Assembly: GCF_900115095.1 (NCBI RefSeq)
Contig: NZ_FOVH01000001.1
Coordinates: 1,020,000 to 1,083,999, forward strand
DNA from: Actinomadura madurae
Lineage (GTDB): Bacteria; Actinomycetota; Actinomycetes; Streptosporangiales; Streptosporangiaceae
Direction: 5' to 3'
Length of the DNA: 64,000 nucleotides
Shown: positions 25,083 through 33,530 of the stretch, in pieces
Position numbering within the stretch: the stretch's first letter is position 1
Layout of the letters: each line of letters opens with the position of its first letter
Notes under the pieces: generated by a model
The model's input: the letters and a program-made list of their open reading frames with translations, nothing else
Database searches by the model: none
What the model was told of the DNA's origin: nothing
Program-made: the position numbers and the translations under genes

Positions 25083-25294
25083 GTTTTTATTTTCTTTATG
25101 AATTGCGAGAACGTCGCCTGGGTGAAGCGGAGGACAACAGAGGGGTTTGTGGAGACTCGTACCAAGATCTCGCCTGAAGGCGTTGAAGCTATCTCGAGGC
25201 AGTTTGAGTCATTAGAGCAACTTCGGCGCCACTCCAAATCGTTGATATTTGGATCGGGATCAGGTGTTTTGGTCTGCGCGCATTCATCGGGCAT
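25070..25294 (-). CDS. DUF397 domain protein, convergent with XRE gene
   Basis: The 74-residue protein keeps the DUF397 core (LEWRRSCSNDSNCLEIASTPSGEILVRVSTNPSVVLRFTQATFSQFI) but lacks the usual KSSxS start and the RDSK motif. Its base composition is far lower in GC than the rest of the window. With the inverted orientation this suggests divergence or separate acquisition. It may be the partner of the adjacent XRE/DUF5753 protein. Confidence 0.75.
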   Translation of the reverse strand: MPDECAQTKTPDPDPNINDLEWRRSCSNDSNCLEIASTPSGEILVRVSTNPSVVLRFTQATFSQFIKKIKTHTS

Positions 25295-25784
25295 AGTGGT
25301 GGTCCTTCGTGTCGACCCACGGTTTTGAGGCGATTGATCCGCCTGGCGCGTCCATGTGTAGCGCAGTCGGGTCGGGCGTGTCGGTTATACCGGGTAGTAT
25401 CGGCCGCCGCCCGAGCAAAGGGAGTAGTGGGCTATATGTACCCAATGTCCCTTTTGGTGCGCCAGGTGTTCCGAGTGGGAGTGCAGTGGCGCGAGTATCC
25501 AGGGTGCCTGCCGCGCAGTGATCGGGCAATACCGGAAGGGATACATATTTGTCGATCTAAGGTGCAACGCCATGCGCCACGCGAGAAAGGGATATGCGGT
25601 GATACGTCGCAAGACGTGATGCAACGGGCAACGGCCGCGAAAGTGACGATGTGGAGACTGCGCCGGACGTTGCCGGCTCGTTCGCGGCAAAGCTTCCCAA
25701 GTGCCCGGAACACAGTACAACCCGTCTCAGGATGGCCGACGCTCCGGTGCCTTTCCGCTCGACCTCGAAGGTACGGCGACCCGC
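25295..25784. other. Gene-poor lower-GC stretch
   Basis: These 490 bases separate the divergent DUF397 promoter from the end of the CGNR gene. GC is clearly lower than average. Open frames here are short and show no motif or codon bias. The region could be a decayed gene or a leftover from transfer; nothing specific is seen. Confidence 0.4.
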
Positions 25785-26345
25785 TCAGGTGGGGGTGGGT
25801 TTGTTGCGTTCGGCGAAGGCTCGGGTTTTTGCTCGGTTGCCGCAGACGCGCATGGAGCACCATCGCCTGGACGCGTTCTTGGAGGAGTCCCAGAAGACCC
25901 AGGCGCAGTCGGATGCCGGGCAGCGCCGCACGCGCGACCAGTCGCCCCGGATCGCGGCGGCGTGGTAGGCGGTGGCGATCTGTCCCAGAGCGTCGGACAG
26001 GACGTCGTCGGACGCCGTGGTGAAGACGGGGCCGGTCGCGGTGTCGACCGGGAGGCGCATCTCGAAGGGCAGCGTGGCGAGAACCTTCTGGGCGGCATGG
26101 ACGTCATCTGTGGCGACCGGTTCCCCGGTGTTGGCCAGTGCCAGCGCGCGCAGGCCGCGTCTCAGGTCCGTCGCCGCCGTGACGTCCGCCGCCGTCAGTG
26201 TCGGTCTGGAGCGGCACAGTTCTTTCTCGACCAGCCAGTCCGCCAGCGCGGCCGGACCGTCGCCGAGGATGTCGGTGCCCTCCTCGACGTCGACGGTGTT
26301 GAGGAAGTCGATGGTGAGGCGCATCGACGGGGGAAGCTCTCGCAC
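25785..26345 (-). CDS. CGNR zinc finger (ABATE) regulator
   Basis: The 186-residue protein has the ABATE-like N-terminal domain (MRLTIDFLNTVD, DGPAALADWLVE, RRGLRALALAN) and a C-terminal zf-CGNR domain: CPASDCAWVFWDSSKNASRRWCSMRVCGNRAKTRAF with four zinc cysteines. These proteins are thought to act as stress-responsive transcription regulators. The GTG at 26345 follows CGGAGG at seven bases and is preferred over GTG 26393, which would put the promoter inside the gene. It is divergent from the 26454 gene. Confidence 0.88.
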   Translation of the reverse strand: MRELPPSMRLTIDFLNTVDVEEGTDILGDGPAALADWLVEKELCRSRPTLTAADVTAATDLRRGLRALALANTGEPVATDDVHAAQKVLATLPFEMRLPVDTATGPVFTTASDDVLSDALGQIATAYHAAAIRGDWSRVRRCPASDCAWVFWDSSKNASRRWCSMRVCGNRAKTRAFAERNKPTPT

Positions 26346-26375
26346 GCTCTGCCTCCGAGGCCCTAACCGGTAAAG

Positions 26376-26430
26376 TGAGTCACTGGTTGACACTGCTCCG
26401 GATAACCGCCTAACTTCCTCGCAGGTTATC
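26376..26430. promoter_or_regulatory. Operator-like inverted repeats between CGNR and ureohydrolase operons
   Basis: GATAACC (26401-26407) and GGTTATC (26424-26430) form a perfect 7-base inverted repeat. Just to the left, around AGTGAGTCACT, is a second dyad flanked by AACC and GGTT. Both lie in the 108-base divergent spacer, a natural place for CGNR autoregulation. Assignment to CGNR is inferred. Confidence 0.45.
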
Positions 26431-26453
26431 TGACCGGGAAGTCAGGAGACCGA

Positions 26454-26813
26454 ATGCCGCCATGGACAGACCTCGAAGGCGAGCTGCGCGAGCACGGCTA
26501 TTGCGGGACCGTCTCCATGTGGCGCAACAGGACGCCCTTCCGGCGGACGTTCCCCGAACTGGTGGACGCGCTGTTCGCACGCGAGGACGCGGCGCCCGCG
26601 CTCGTCGTGTACGTGGACGCGAGGACCAGCCACGGCGGTAGCCAGTACCTCGACTCGCCCGCGATCGGCGACTACCACACCTACCTGTGCGAAGACGTCG
26701 TGGCATGGGTGGACGTGCCGTTCGATCCCGTGACCGGCAGGCCCGTCCCGGGAGGTGTGGGGCCGATGGCAATGGAATGGCTCACAGGACGCCTGACCGG
26801 GGAGGACCGATGA
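26454..26813 (+). CDS. Hypothetical protein coupled to ureohydrolase
   Basis: I do not recognise this 119-residue cytosolic protein. It contains LEGELREHGYCGTVSMWRNR, a DALFAREDAAPALVVYVDAR strand-rich core and several Trp and Tyr residues (SQYLDSP, DYHTYLCEDVVAWVDVPFDP). Its stop overlaps the ureohydrolase start (ATGA), so the two are translationally coupled and probably act together. ATG 26454 is preceded by AGGAGACCGA. Confidence 0.7.
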   Translation: MPPWTDLEGELREHGYCGTVSMWRNRTPFRRTFPELVDALFAREDAAPALVVYVDARTSHGGSQYLDSPAIGDYHTYLCEDVVAWVDVPFDPVTGRPVPGGVGPMAMEWLTGRLTGEDR

Positions 26814-27733
26814 CCCTCTCGATTCTGGCCGCGCCGACGAACCTCGGCTTGCGCCCGCCGCAACCGACGAGCGTCCCCGGATGCGCCAAGGCGCCGGAGG
26901 CCCTGCGCGAGGCCGGCCTCCATCGCCGGCTCCTGGACGAGGGAGCGCAGGACGCCGGGACCGTCCTCGCGGGCCGCTACGTCGACGACTGGCGCGCCGG
27001 GACGGGGAGGGTGCGCAATGAGGACGCGCTCGTCGACCACGCGGTCCGGCTGGGCGACCGCATCGAGTCGATCATCGCCGGCGGGGGAGCCCCGCTCGTC
27101 CTCGGAGGCGACTGCAGCGTCCTGATAGGCGCCGGGGTCGCGCTGTCCCGCACGGGCCGCCACGGTCTCGTCCACATCGACGGGCACACCGACTTCCGCC
27201 ATCCCGGAAACTCGGAGGCCTGCGCGAGCGTCGCCGGCGAGGACCTCGCGGCCGCCGTCGGCCTGCATTACCCGGCGGTGTCCGACATCGAGGGACTGGC
27301 CCCGTACTTCGCCCCCGAGCACGTCGTCCACGTCGGCTGCCGGGATGACGACGACGCGATCAACGAGGTGCGCGGCGTCCTCGGCACCGTGGTCCCGGCG
27401 AGCCGGTGGATCGCCGATCCCGCCGCCGCGCTCGACCGGATCCGCAGCACGCTCGCCGCCGAAGGACTCGACGGGTACTGGCTCCATGTCGACGTGGACG
27501 TCCTCGACCCGGCCTTCATGCCCGCCGTCGACAGCCCCGCCCCCGGCGGTCTCGACGCCCGGCAGCTGACCGTACTCCTCGCGGAGCTGGCCGGTGACGC
27601 GGTCGGAGCCGAGGTGTGCATCTTCGACCCCGACCTGGATCCCGACGGGAAACACGCGCGGTTCCTCGCCGACGTCATCGTCGACGGTCTCGGTGGTCTC
27701 GGCGGCCGGGCGAGACGATCCGCGCGGCCGTGA
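26810..27733 (+). CDS. Arginase/agmatinase/formiminoglutamase family ureohydrolase
   Basis: The 307-residue enzyme has the three manganese motifs of ureohydrolases: GGDCSVLIG (~100), DGHTDF (the DAHxD motif with Gly for Ala, ~125) and HVDVDVLDP with downstream PAVDSPAPGGL (~230). A final Glu near AEVCIFDPDLDPDG completes the pattern. It hydrolyses a guanidino compound, releasing urea, or a related amidino group; arginine, agmatine or another guanidine is possible. It is coupled to the unknown 119-residue protein and followed 87 bases later by a thioesterase gene. Confidence 0.88.
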   Translation: MTLSILAAPTNLGLRPPQPTSVPGCAKAPEALREAGLHRRLLDEGAQDAGTVLAGRYVDDWRAGTGRVRNEDALVDHAVRLGDRIESIIAGGGAPLVLGGDCSVLIGAGVALSRTGRHGLVHIDGHTDFRHPGNSEACASVAGEDLAAAVGLHYPAVSDIEGLAPYFAPEHVVHVGCRDDDDAINEVRGVLGTVVPASRWIADPAAALDRIRSTLAAEGLDGYWLHVDVDVLDPAFMPAVDSPAPGGLDARQLTVLLAELAGDAVGAEVCIFDPDLDPDGKHARFLADVIVDGLGGLGGRARRSARP

Positions 27734-27820
27734 CGGAGGGAACGCCGCGGCCGGCCGAATACGTCCAAAGCGCGTGCGGCGCCCCGCCCCACCCTGGTAC
27801 TTCGGCAAGAAAGGGACCGA

Positions 27821-28279
27821 ATGAACGACGAACCGACGAGTGAACGCTCCGGGCCGTTCTGGGACGCCGTCGAGGGCAGGGCGCCCTTGCCTCGCGCGGC
27901 GGCCACGCTGGGGATGGAGATCCTGGAAGCGGATCCTCGGGGCACCGTCGAGCTCGCGTTCAACGCCTCCGAGGACTTCACCAATCCCGTGGGCAATGTC
28001 CTGGGGGCGTTCCTCGCCGCGATGCTCTACGACACAGTCGGACCCGCGTTACTGGCCACGCTCGGGCCCGGCCAGTTCCAGTCCACGCTCGAACTGAAGA
28101 CCGAGTTCCAGCGTCCGGCTCGTCCGGGCTGGGTGTTCGGCCGCGGGCGCGTCGTCCGCCGCGACGGCGACCTGGCCCATCTGGAGGCGTTACTCACCGA
28201 CTCCGGCGGAGCGACCCTCGCCACCGCGACCGCCCTCGCCCGGGTCATCGACCTCGACCAGGCGCCGTCGGCCGTCTGA
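27821..28279 (+). CDS. PaaI-like hotdog thioesterase
   Basis: The 152-residue protein has the hotdog signature FTNPVGNVLGAFLAAMLYDTVGPAL (residues ~50-75), where Asn/Gly and the acidic Asp on the long helix form the active site, and a strand pattern ending LATATALARVI. PaaI-type enzymes hydrolyse aryl- or acyl-CoA thioesters. ATG 27821 follows GAAAGGGACCGA. It may be in the same transcript as the ureohydrolase. Confidence 0.78.
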   Translation: MNDEPTSERSGPFWDAVEGRAPLPRAAATLGMEILEADPRGTVELAFNASEDFTNPVGNVLGAFLAAMLYDTVGPALLATLGPGQFQSTLELKTEFQRPARPGWVFGRGRVVRRDGDLAHLEALLTDSGGATLATATALARVIDLDQAPSAV

Positions 28280-28307
28280 GGCCCCGGAGACCTGGCGTGC
28301 GGGGGTG

Positions 28308-28808
28308 TCAGCGTCCGGTCGCGCCGTCGATCAGCTCGCGGAGGATGTCCGCGTGGCCCGCGTGGCGGCCGGTCTCCTCGATCATGTGGGTGAGCGCCCA
28401 GCGGACGCTGGGGGCGGGCTTCCCGGACGCCGGCCGGGGGACCGGGGCACCGAGGTCGGCGCACCCGTCGAGCACGTCGTTCGCGCGCTCGACCGCCTCC
28501 CGGTAGCGGGCGACGACGTCGGCCACGCTGTCGGTGGACGCGGCCCGGAACGTCGCCTGCCAGTTCGTGACCCTGTCGCCGAGGAACATCGAGCGCTCGA
28601 CGAAGGTCAGGTGGTTGAGCAGGCCGAGCAGGTTCGTGCCCGACGGCACCGCGGCCGTTCGCACCTGCGGTTCGGGCGCCCCCTCGACCTTCGCGGCGAT
28701 CGATGTTCTCAGATAGTCGAGAAATCCGCGCAGGGTCTCGGCCTCGTCGTTCCCGGTCCTGGGCGGCGGGGTGTCGCCGCGGCGCTTGCCGCGCGTGGTG
28801 CTGGGCAC
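28308..28808 (-). CDS. DinB/DUF664 family protein
   Basis: The 166-residue four-helix protein has the DinB-like metal site: His in LLNHLTFVERSMFLGD and the paired HMIEETGRHAGHADILRELIDG at the C terminus. In actinomycetes DUF664 proteins are mycothiol- or bacillithiol-dependent S-transferase-like enzymes of unknown substrate. The GTG at 28808 follows AAGGAGACCACC. It is convergent with the thioesterase gene (28 bases apart). Confidence 0.88.
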   Translation of the reverse strand: MPSTTRGKRRGDTPPPRTGNDEAETLRGFLDYLRTSIAAKVEGAPEPQVRTAAVPSGTNLLGLLNHLTFVERSMFLGDRVTNWQATFRAASTDSVADVVARYREAVERANDVLDGCADLGAPVPRPASGKPAPSVRWALTHMIEETGRHAGHADILRELIDGATGR

Positions 28809-28935
28809 GGTGGTCTCCTTCCTGACCTGCCCAGTCTTGCCAGACGCGGGATGACCTGGCACGAGAACTTGCGGTTCCGGCAACGACCGCGGTGGCTCGC
28901 AGGGCCGTCACGGCTCCGGGGTCGGGGAAACTGGC

Positions 28936-31650
28936 GTGGTGACTCCTCATCGTCCGGTCCAGGTGTCGAAACGTGAGGCGGAGGTCCTCGCGGCGCTCGC
29001 CGAGCGGCTGTCGAACGTCCAGATCGCCGGCAGGTTCCACATCTCGGTCCGGACCGTCGAGAGCCACATCTCCTCGCTCCTGCGCAAGTACGGCGTGGCC
29101 GACCGCTGGGAGCTGGCGGAGGAGGCGCGGCGCGGCACGCCTCCGCCGGGGCACGTCGCCGGCCTGCCGGCCGCACGGACCGCGTTCTTCGGGCGTGCCG
29201 AGGAGATCGCGACGGTGCTCGCCCTGCTGGAGAAGGAGCGGCTGGTGACCCTCCTCGGCACCGGCGGGGTCGGCAAGACGCGGCTGGCGGCGGTGGCCGC
29301 CGAGGCGGCAGCGCCCGCGTTCCCGCTCGGCGGTGCCTTCGTCGACCTCGTGCCGGTCGGCGAGGCGCTGGTCACGCAGGCGGTGGCGTCCGCGCTCGGC
29401 GTGACCCAGCGGCCCGGCCGGTCATTGGACGACATCATCGCCCGCCGCCTCGCCCGGGGCCGGACGCTGCTGGTCCTGGACAACTGCGAGCATCTCCTCG
29501 ACGCGGCCGCCGGCTTCGTCGAGCGGCTGCTCACGGCATGCCCGACCGTGACCGTCCTGGCCACCGCCCGTGAGCGCATCGGCGTGCAGGGCGAGCGGAC
29601 CGTCCCCGTCCGCCCGCTCCCGGTGGACTCCGACGCCGAACGGCTGTTCCTGGACCGCGCCGCGGCGGCCGATCCGGGATTCACCGCCGCCCGCGCCGAC
29701 GTCGCCGAGATCTGTCGCCGGCTGGACGGGATGCCGCTGGCGATCGAGCTCGCCGCGGCGCGCGCCGCGTCCCTCGGGACGACCGGACTGCTGGCGGCAC
29801 TGGACGATGTGCTGCGGCTGCTGACCGGAGGCCGCGGGCCGGTGGAGCGGCACAGGTCCCTGCGCGGGGTCATCCGCTGGAGCCACGACCTGCTGACCGA
29901 CGACGAGAAGATGCTGTTCGAGTGCCTCTCGGTGTTCGTCAGCGGGTTCGACCTGGCGGCCGTGGGGGCCCTCGTCCCGGACCTCGGGGCGGGGACGGCC
30001 GCGGACCTGCTCGGACGGCTGGTCGACAAGAGCCTCGTGGTCCGCACCGCGGAGGGCCGGTGGCGCATGCTGGAGACGGTCCGCGCGTTCGCCGCGGAGC
30101 GGCTGGCCGCCGGTGCCGCGCATGAGGCCGTCCGGAGACGGTACCTGCGGTGGGCCGCCGACACCGCCGCCGAGTTGGAGGCCCTGCTGGACGGCGACTG
30201 GCGCGACCGCTTCGACGCCGTCGCCGCCGACCTGCGCGCGGCCCTCGCAGACGCGCCGCCCGGCCGTGCGGACGTGCCGCACCGCCTCGCCCGGTCCCTC
30301 GGACATCTCACCTACGCACGCCGGTTCCTCGCCGAGGCACCCGGCCACTACCAGGAGGCGGCCCGGCGGGCGCCCGCGCCGGACGAGGCGGCGCTCGACC
30401 TGCGGGACGCCGCGGACGCCGCGCACGCCCTGATCGAGACCGGCCGGGCCTTCGATCTCCTCCTGGAGTCGGCGGAGCAGTCCCGCAGGGCGGGCGACGG
30501 CGACGGCGAGGCGGTCACCCTCGCGTTCGCCGTGGTGACCGCCGAGCGGCACCCGTCCGGATTCGACACCGAGATCCCCCACGAGCGCCTGCGGGACCTG
30601 CTGGCCCGGGCCGTCGCCGCGGGGAACGCCCGCGACCGGATCGTGGCCGCGCATGTCGCCGCCGCCAGGGCGTGGAACCACGGCGCCGAGAAGGTGACCC
30701 CGGACCCCTCCCTGGCCGAGGAGGCGCTGGCCTTCGCCCGGACCACCGGCGACCCGGTCCTGCTGTCGGCCGCGCTGGACGCGTCCGGCATCGCCGCCCT
30801 GACCACGGGCCGGTTCCGGGAGGCGCACCGGATCGCCACCGAACGCCTGGGCCTGCTTCCGGCGATGCCGCGCGACGTCCCGAGCTCCGCCCCGGAGATC
30901 ACCGACACCTACCACATGGCCACCGCCTGCGCCGTCGCGGCCGGCGACCTGCGCGCGGCGCTGTCGGCGGCCGGCCTCGCCGCGTCCGACGACCTCATCG
31001 GCACCCGGTCGCCGGTCGCGATGAGCACCCTCGTCCAGGCGCTGGTCCTCATGGGCGACCTCGACGGGGCACTGTCCCGCGCCGCGACGCTGTGGGACGT
31101 CTGCGAACACGCCGGGAGCCCGCTCGCCTGGATGGCGCCCTCGGTCGCCGCCGTCGCCCTGGCCCACGGGCTGCTCGGCGACGAGGACGGTCTCCCGTTG
31201 TGGCGCGCCCGCGCGATGCGGATCGCCGGAGACGCCCGGTCCCGCTACCTGGCCTCCTACGCGGCGTTCGTCGACGCCCGCACCGCCCTGCGGTCCGCGC
31301 GGTCCCGCGACGCTCCGGCCCTGGTGGAGCAGGCGTTCGCCGCCTTCCCGCCCCAGGACTGGTACCGGGGCTACGCCCGCGCGGCCGGGGCCGAACTCGC
31401 CGTCGCCGCCGGCCTGCCGGACGCCCCGAGCCGCCTGGCCGCCGCCTCGGACGCCGCCGCGGAGAACGCGTGGGCCGCCGCCTGTCTCACCCGCGCCTCC
31501 GGGCGCCTCCACCGTGACATCGGCGAGCTCACGGACGCGGCCCGGCGATTCGAGCGCATCGGTGCCCGCCACGAACGGGCCTGCACCCTCGCCCTGATCC
31601 GCGAGCAGACCGAGAGCCCCTCGCCCTCGAACCGGCCGAGCGCCCGCTGA
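28936..31650 (+). CDS. LuxR-type regulator with N-terminal HTH, NB-ARC/STAND ATPase and TPR-like repeats
   Basis: The 904-residue protein has a LuxR HTH at residues 5-65 (VSKREAEVLAALAERLSNVQIAGRF, ISVRTVESHISSLLRKYGV). An NTPase follows: FFGRAEEI, Walker A GTGGVGKTRLA (~112), Walker B TLLVLDNCEHLL and a GMPLAIELAAAR GLPL motif. The C-terminal ~450 residues are helical, Ala-rich TPR-like repeats. Usually the LuxR domain is C-terminal in LAL/STAND regulators, so the order is inverted. It is probably an ATP-dependent switch responding to a ligand bound by the repeats. The GTG start may be 28936 or 28939. Confidence 0.9.
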   Translation: MVTPHRPVQVSKREAEVLAALAERLSNVQIAGRFHISVRTVESHISSLLRKYGVADRWELAEEARRGTPPPGHVAGLPAARTAFFGRAEEIATVLALLEKERLVTLLGTGGVGKTRLAAVAAEAAAPAFPLGGAFVDLVPVGEALVTQAVASALGVTQRPGRSLDDIIARRLARGRTLLVLDNCEHLLDAAAGFVERLLTACPTVTVLATARERIGVQGERTVPVRPLPVDSDAERLFLDRAAAADPGFTAARADVAEICRRLDGMPLAIELAAARAASLGTTGLLAALDDVLRLLTGGRGPVERHRSLRGVIRWSHDLLTDDEKMLFECLSVFVSGFDLAAVGALVPDLGAGTAADLLGRLVDKSLVVRTAEGRWRMLETVRAFAAERLAAGAAHEAVRRRYLRWAADTAAELEALLDGDWRDRFDAVAADLRAALADAPPGRADVPHRLARSLGHLTYARRFLAEAPGHYQEAARRAPAPDEAALDLRDAADAAHALIETGRAFDLLLESAEQSRRAGDGDGEAVTLAFAVVTAERHPSGFDTEIPHERLRDLLARAVAAGNARDRIVAAHVAAARAWNHGAEKVTPDPSLAEEALAFARTTGDPVLLSAALDASGIAALTTGRFREAHRIATERLGLLPAMPRDVPSSAPEITDTYHMATACAVAAGDLRAALSAAGLAASDDLIGTRSPVAMSTLVQALVLMGDLDGALSRAATLWDVCEHAGSPLAWMAPSVAAVALAHGLLGDEDGLPLWRARAMRIAGDARSRYLASYAAFVDARTALRSARSRDAPALVEQAFAAFPPQDWYRGYARAAGAELAVAAGLPDAPSRLAAASDAAAENAWAAACLTRASGRLHRDIGELTDAARRFERIGARHERACTLALIREQTESPSPSNRPSAR

Positions 31651-31662
31651 GCCGTCGGGCCC

Positions 31663-32058
31663 TCAGCCGCGGCCGATCTCGAACCACACGGAGTGGCCCT
31701 TCGCGCGCCGGACGATGCCCCAGCCGCCGGAGAGGAAGGCGACGATGCGGAGGCCCCGGCCCCCGATCGCCGTCTCGCCCGGCCCGGCGAGGTGCGGGAC
31801 GGTCGCGGCGCCGCCGTCGTCCACGACCTCGATGCGAACGGACAGGTCCGAGTGGCTCACCTCCACGAGGATCTGACCGCCGCGCCCCGAGTCGGTGTAC
31901 CGCAGGGCATTGGTCACCAGCTCGCTCAGGCAGAGCGACGCGTCGTCCAAGCACGGGTGCCCGTCCAGGATGTCCCTCAGCCACCGGCGCGCGTGCCCAG
32001 CCGCCCGCTCCACGCCCGGCAGCAGAAGCGCGTCGAACCTCACCGTCGGCACCGTCAT
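31663..32058 (-). CDS. Anti-sigma-like ATP-binding protein (HATPase_c_2)
   Basis: The 131-residue GHKL ATPase is a compact RsbW/SpoIIAB-like protein: [18 protein letters not shown] (N box), VVDDGG and GETAIGGRGLRIVAFLSGGWG (G loops), then GHSVWFEI. It is convergent with the LuxR-STAND gene (12 bases) and divergent from the XRE gene at 32245. This ATPase-XRE-DUF397 arrangement recurs in actinomycetes and is thought to form a regulatory module. Confidence 0.88.
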   Translation of the reverse strand: MTVPTVRFDALLLPGVERAAGHARRWLRDILDGHPCLDDASLCLSELVTNALRYTDSGRGGQILVEVSHSDLSVRIEVVDDGGAATVPHLAGPGETAIGGRGLRIVAFLSGGWGIVRRAKGHSVWFEIGRG

Positions 32059-32163
32059 CGCTCGTTCCTCTCGGACGTCGTCACCGAAGAGGGTGGGCAG
32101 GACGGTCTGTGGCGAGCGATACGTTCGCGCGTCTCGTCCCCAGGTCCCCGGGCACGATGGCCC

Positions 32164-32190
32164 GAGTCACTTTTGACTGAGTCACTTTGG
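32164..32190. promoter_or_regulatory. Direct repeat GAGTCACTTT in the ATPase-XRE spacer
   Basis: GAGTCACTTTTG (32164) and GAGTCACTTTGG (32179) are 15 bases apart, 55-80 bases before the XRE start. A related TGACTCACTTT occurs on the minus strand before the CGNR gene near 26380. They are possible regulator sites. Confidence 0.4.
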
Positions 32191-32244
32191 CCAACTTGAC
32201 GGACGTCGCCCCATGGTCACTCAACGTCAGGTAATGATTACGCC

Positions 32245-33093
32245 ATGGACAACCCGCAGCGTCCGACCATGCGAAGCCGCAAGCTCGGCGCCATGCTGCG
32301 CGAGCTGCGGGAGAGCCGCGACCTCAACCTCCAGAAGGCGGCCCGCCTGCTCAACCGCACCCCGTCCTCCCTCAGCAAGCTCGAAACCGGCAAGCGCGGC
32401 ATCCGCCGCCCCGCCCTGGAGCACATGCTCGACCGCTACGAACTCACCGACCCCGACCTGCGCCAGACCCTCTACGAGCTCGCCCGAGACTCTGCAAAAA
32501 GGGGCTGGTGGCACCGCTTCGAAGGGAAACTCTCACCCTCGATGCTCGACTACATCTCCCTCGAAGCTGAGGCACGGTCTATCCACGACTTTCAGCTGCA
32601 CCTCATCCCCGGGCTCCTGCAGACCGACGAGTACGCGCGTGCCGTCATCTCATCTGGCATCTCCCAAGGCAAGACGCCTGACGTCGACGGTTTGGTGGAG
32701 ATCCGCATGCACCGGCAGCGGATCCTCTTCGGCGACGACCCGCCCCATTTTTGGTCGATCGTGAGCGAAGCCGCGCTCTACCAGCGGCTCGGCGGGTCTG
32801 AAGTGATGAAAGTGCAGCTCAGCCAGTTAACCGAACTATCGGCGCTACCGAATGTGACCTTCCAGGTCCTTCCATTCTCGGCGGGCGCGCATCCAGGACT
32901 CAATGGTTCGTTCACCATGTTGACGACTAGGGAGCTCTCGGTGGTCCTGGTTGAGAACCTGACCAGTGGTTGGTACCTAGAACGGATGGATGACATCCGT
33001 CGTCACGACGTGGTCTATGACCATCTGCGAGCGGTCGCACTTTCTCCTGTGGATTCTCGATCGTTGATCGAACGGCTAGTGTCAGAGTCATGA
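32245..33093 (+). CDS. XRE family regulator with DUF5753 domain
   Basis: The 282-residue protein has an XRE HTH (KLGAMLRELRESRDLNLQKAARLLNRTPSSLSKLE) and DUF5753 (AKRGWWHRFEGKLSPSMLDYISLEAEA, FQLHLIPGLLQTDEYARAVI, LSALPNVTFQVLPFSAGAH, VVLVENLTSGWYLE). It is a paralogue of the 24171-25082 protein. Its stop overlaps the start of the following DUF397 gene (ATGA), the standard coupled arrangement. The ATPase gene is divergent. Confidence 0.93.
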   Translation: MDNPQRPTMRSRKLGAMLRELRESRDLNLQKAARLLNRTPSSLSKLETGKRGIRRPALEHMLDRYELTDPDLRQTLYELARDSAKRGWWHRFEGKLSPSMLDYISLEAEARSIHDFQLHLIPGLLQTDEYARAVISSGISQGKTPDVDGLVEIRMHRQRILFGDDPPHFWSIVSEAALYQRLGGSEVMKVQLSQLTELSALPNVTFQVLPFSAGAHPGLNGSFTMLTTRELSVVLVENLTSGWYLERMDDIRRHDVVYDHLRAVALSPVDSRSLIERLVSES

Positions 33094-33365
33094 CTAATCG
33101 GCAGTTCGCCTTCTCCCCGTGGCGGAAGAGCAGTCACAGCGGTAGCGAAGGGCAGATGTGCGTCGAAGCGGCCGTGTTCTGGCGTAAGAGCAGCCACAGC
33201 AGCGGCAGCGAGGGGCAGTGCGTTGAGGTGGCCGCGATGACCGACCGTGGTGTGGCGCTGCGGGACTCCAAGGATGTGGACGGGCCGATGCTCTCCATCG
33301 CGCCGTCCGCGTGGGCTTCACTCCTCGCGGACGTTAAGGCCGGTGCCTTCGACTCGGCGTCCTAG
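33090..33365 (+). CDS. DUF397 protein with duplicated N-terminal motif
   Basis: The 91-residue protein contains the DUF397 start motif twice: WRKSSHSGSEGQMCVEAA then WRKSSHSSGSEGQCVEVAA, followed by the normal GVALRDSKDVDGPMLSIAPSAWASLLADVKAG. A usual DUF397 has one such motif and ~65 residues. The extra copy is a 60-base tandem unit (33120-33179, 33180 on). It is translationally coupled to the XRE gene. The second half is almost identical to that of the next gene. Confidence 0.88.
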   Translation: MTNRQFAFSPWRKSSHSGSEGQMCVEAAVFWRKSSHSSGSEGQCVEVAAMTDRGVALRDSKDVDGPMLSIAPSAWASLLADVKAGAFDSAS

Positions 33366-33530
33366 CAGCAGCCGTCGTGGCAGCGAGGGTCAGAGAGTGT
33401 GTAGAGGTCGCCGTGCTGTGGCGTAAGAGCAGCCACAGCGGCGGCGAAGGGCAGGAGTGTGTCGAAGCCGCCGCACTTTGGCACAAGAGCAGCCGCAGTG
33501 GCGGTGGTGGATCGGAGTGCGTTGAGGTGG
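33120..33530 (+). repeat. 60-bp tandem coding repeat within and between two DUF397 genes
   Basis: Units starting at the TGG codon lie at 33120, 33180, 33419 and 33479, each ~60 bases (20 codons), with a vestigial unit at about 33365-33418 spanning the inter-gene gap. In addition the 3' portions 33218-33353 and 33517-33652 are nearly identical at an offset of 299 bases. The array records both unit-level and gene-level duplication. Confidence 0.8.
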
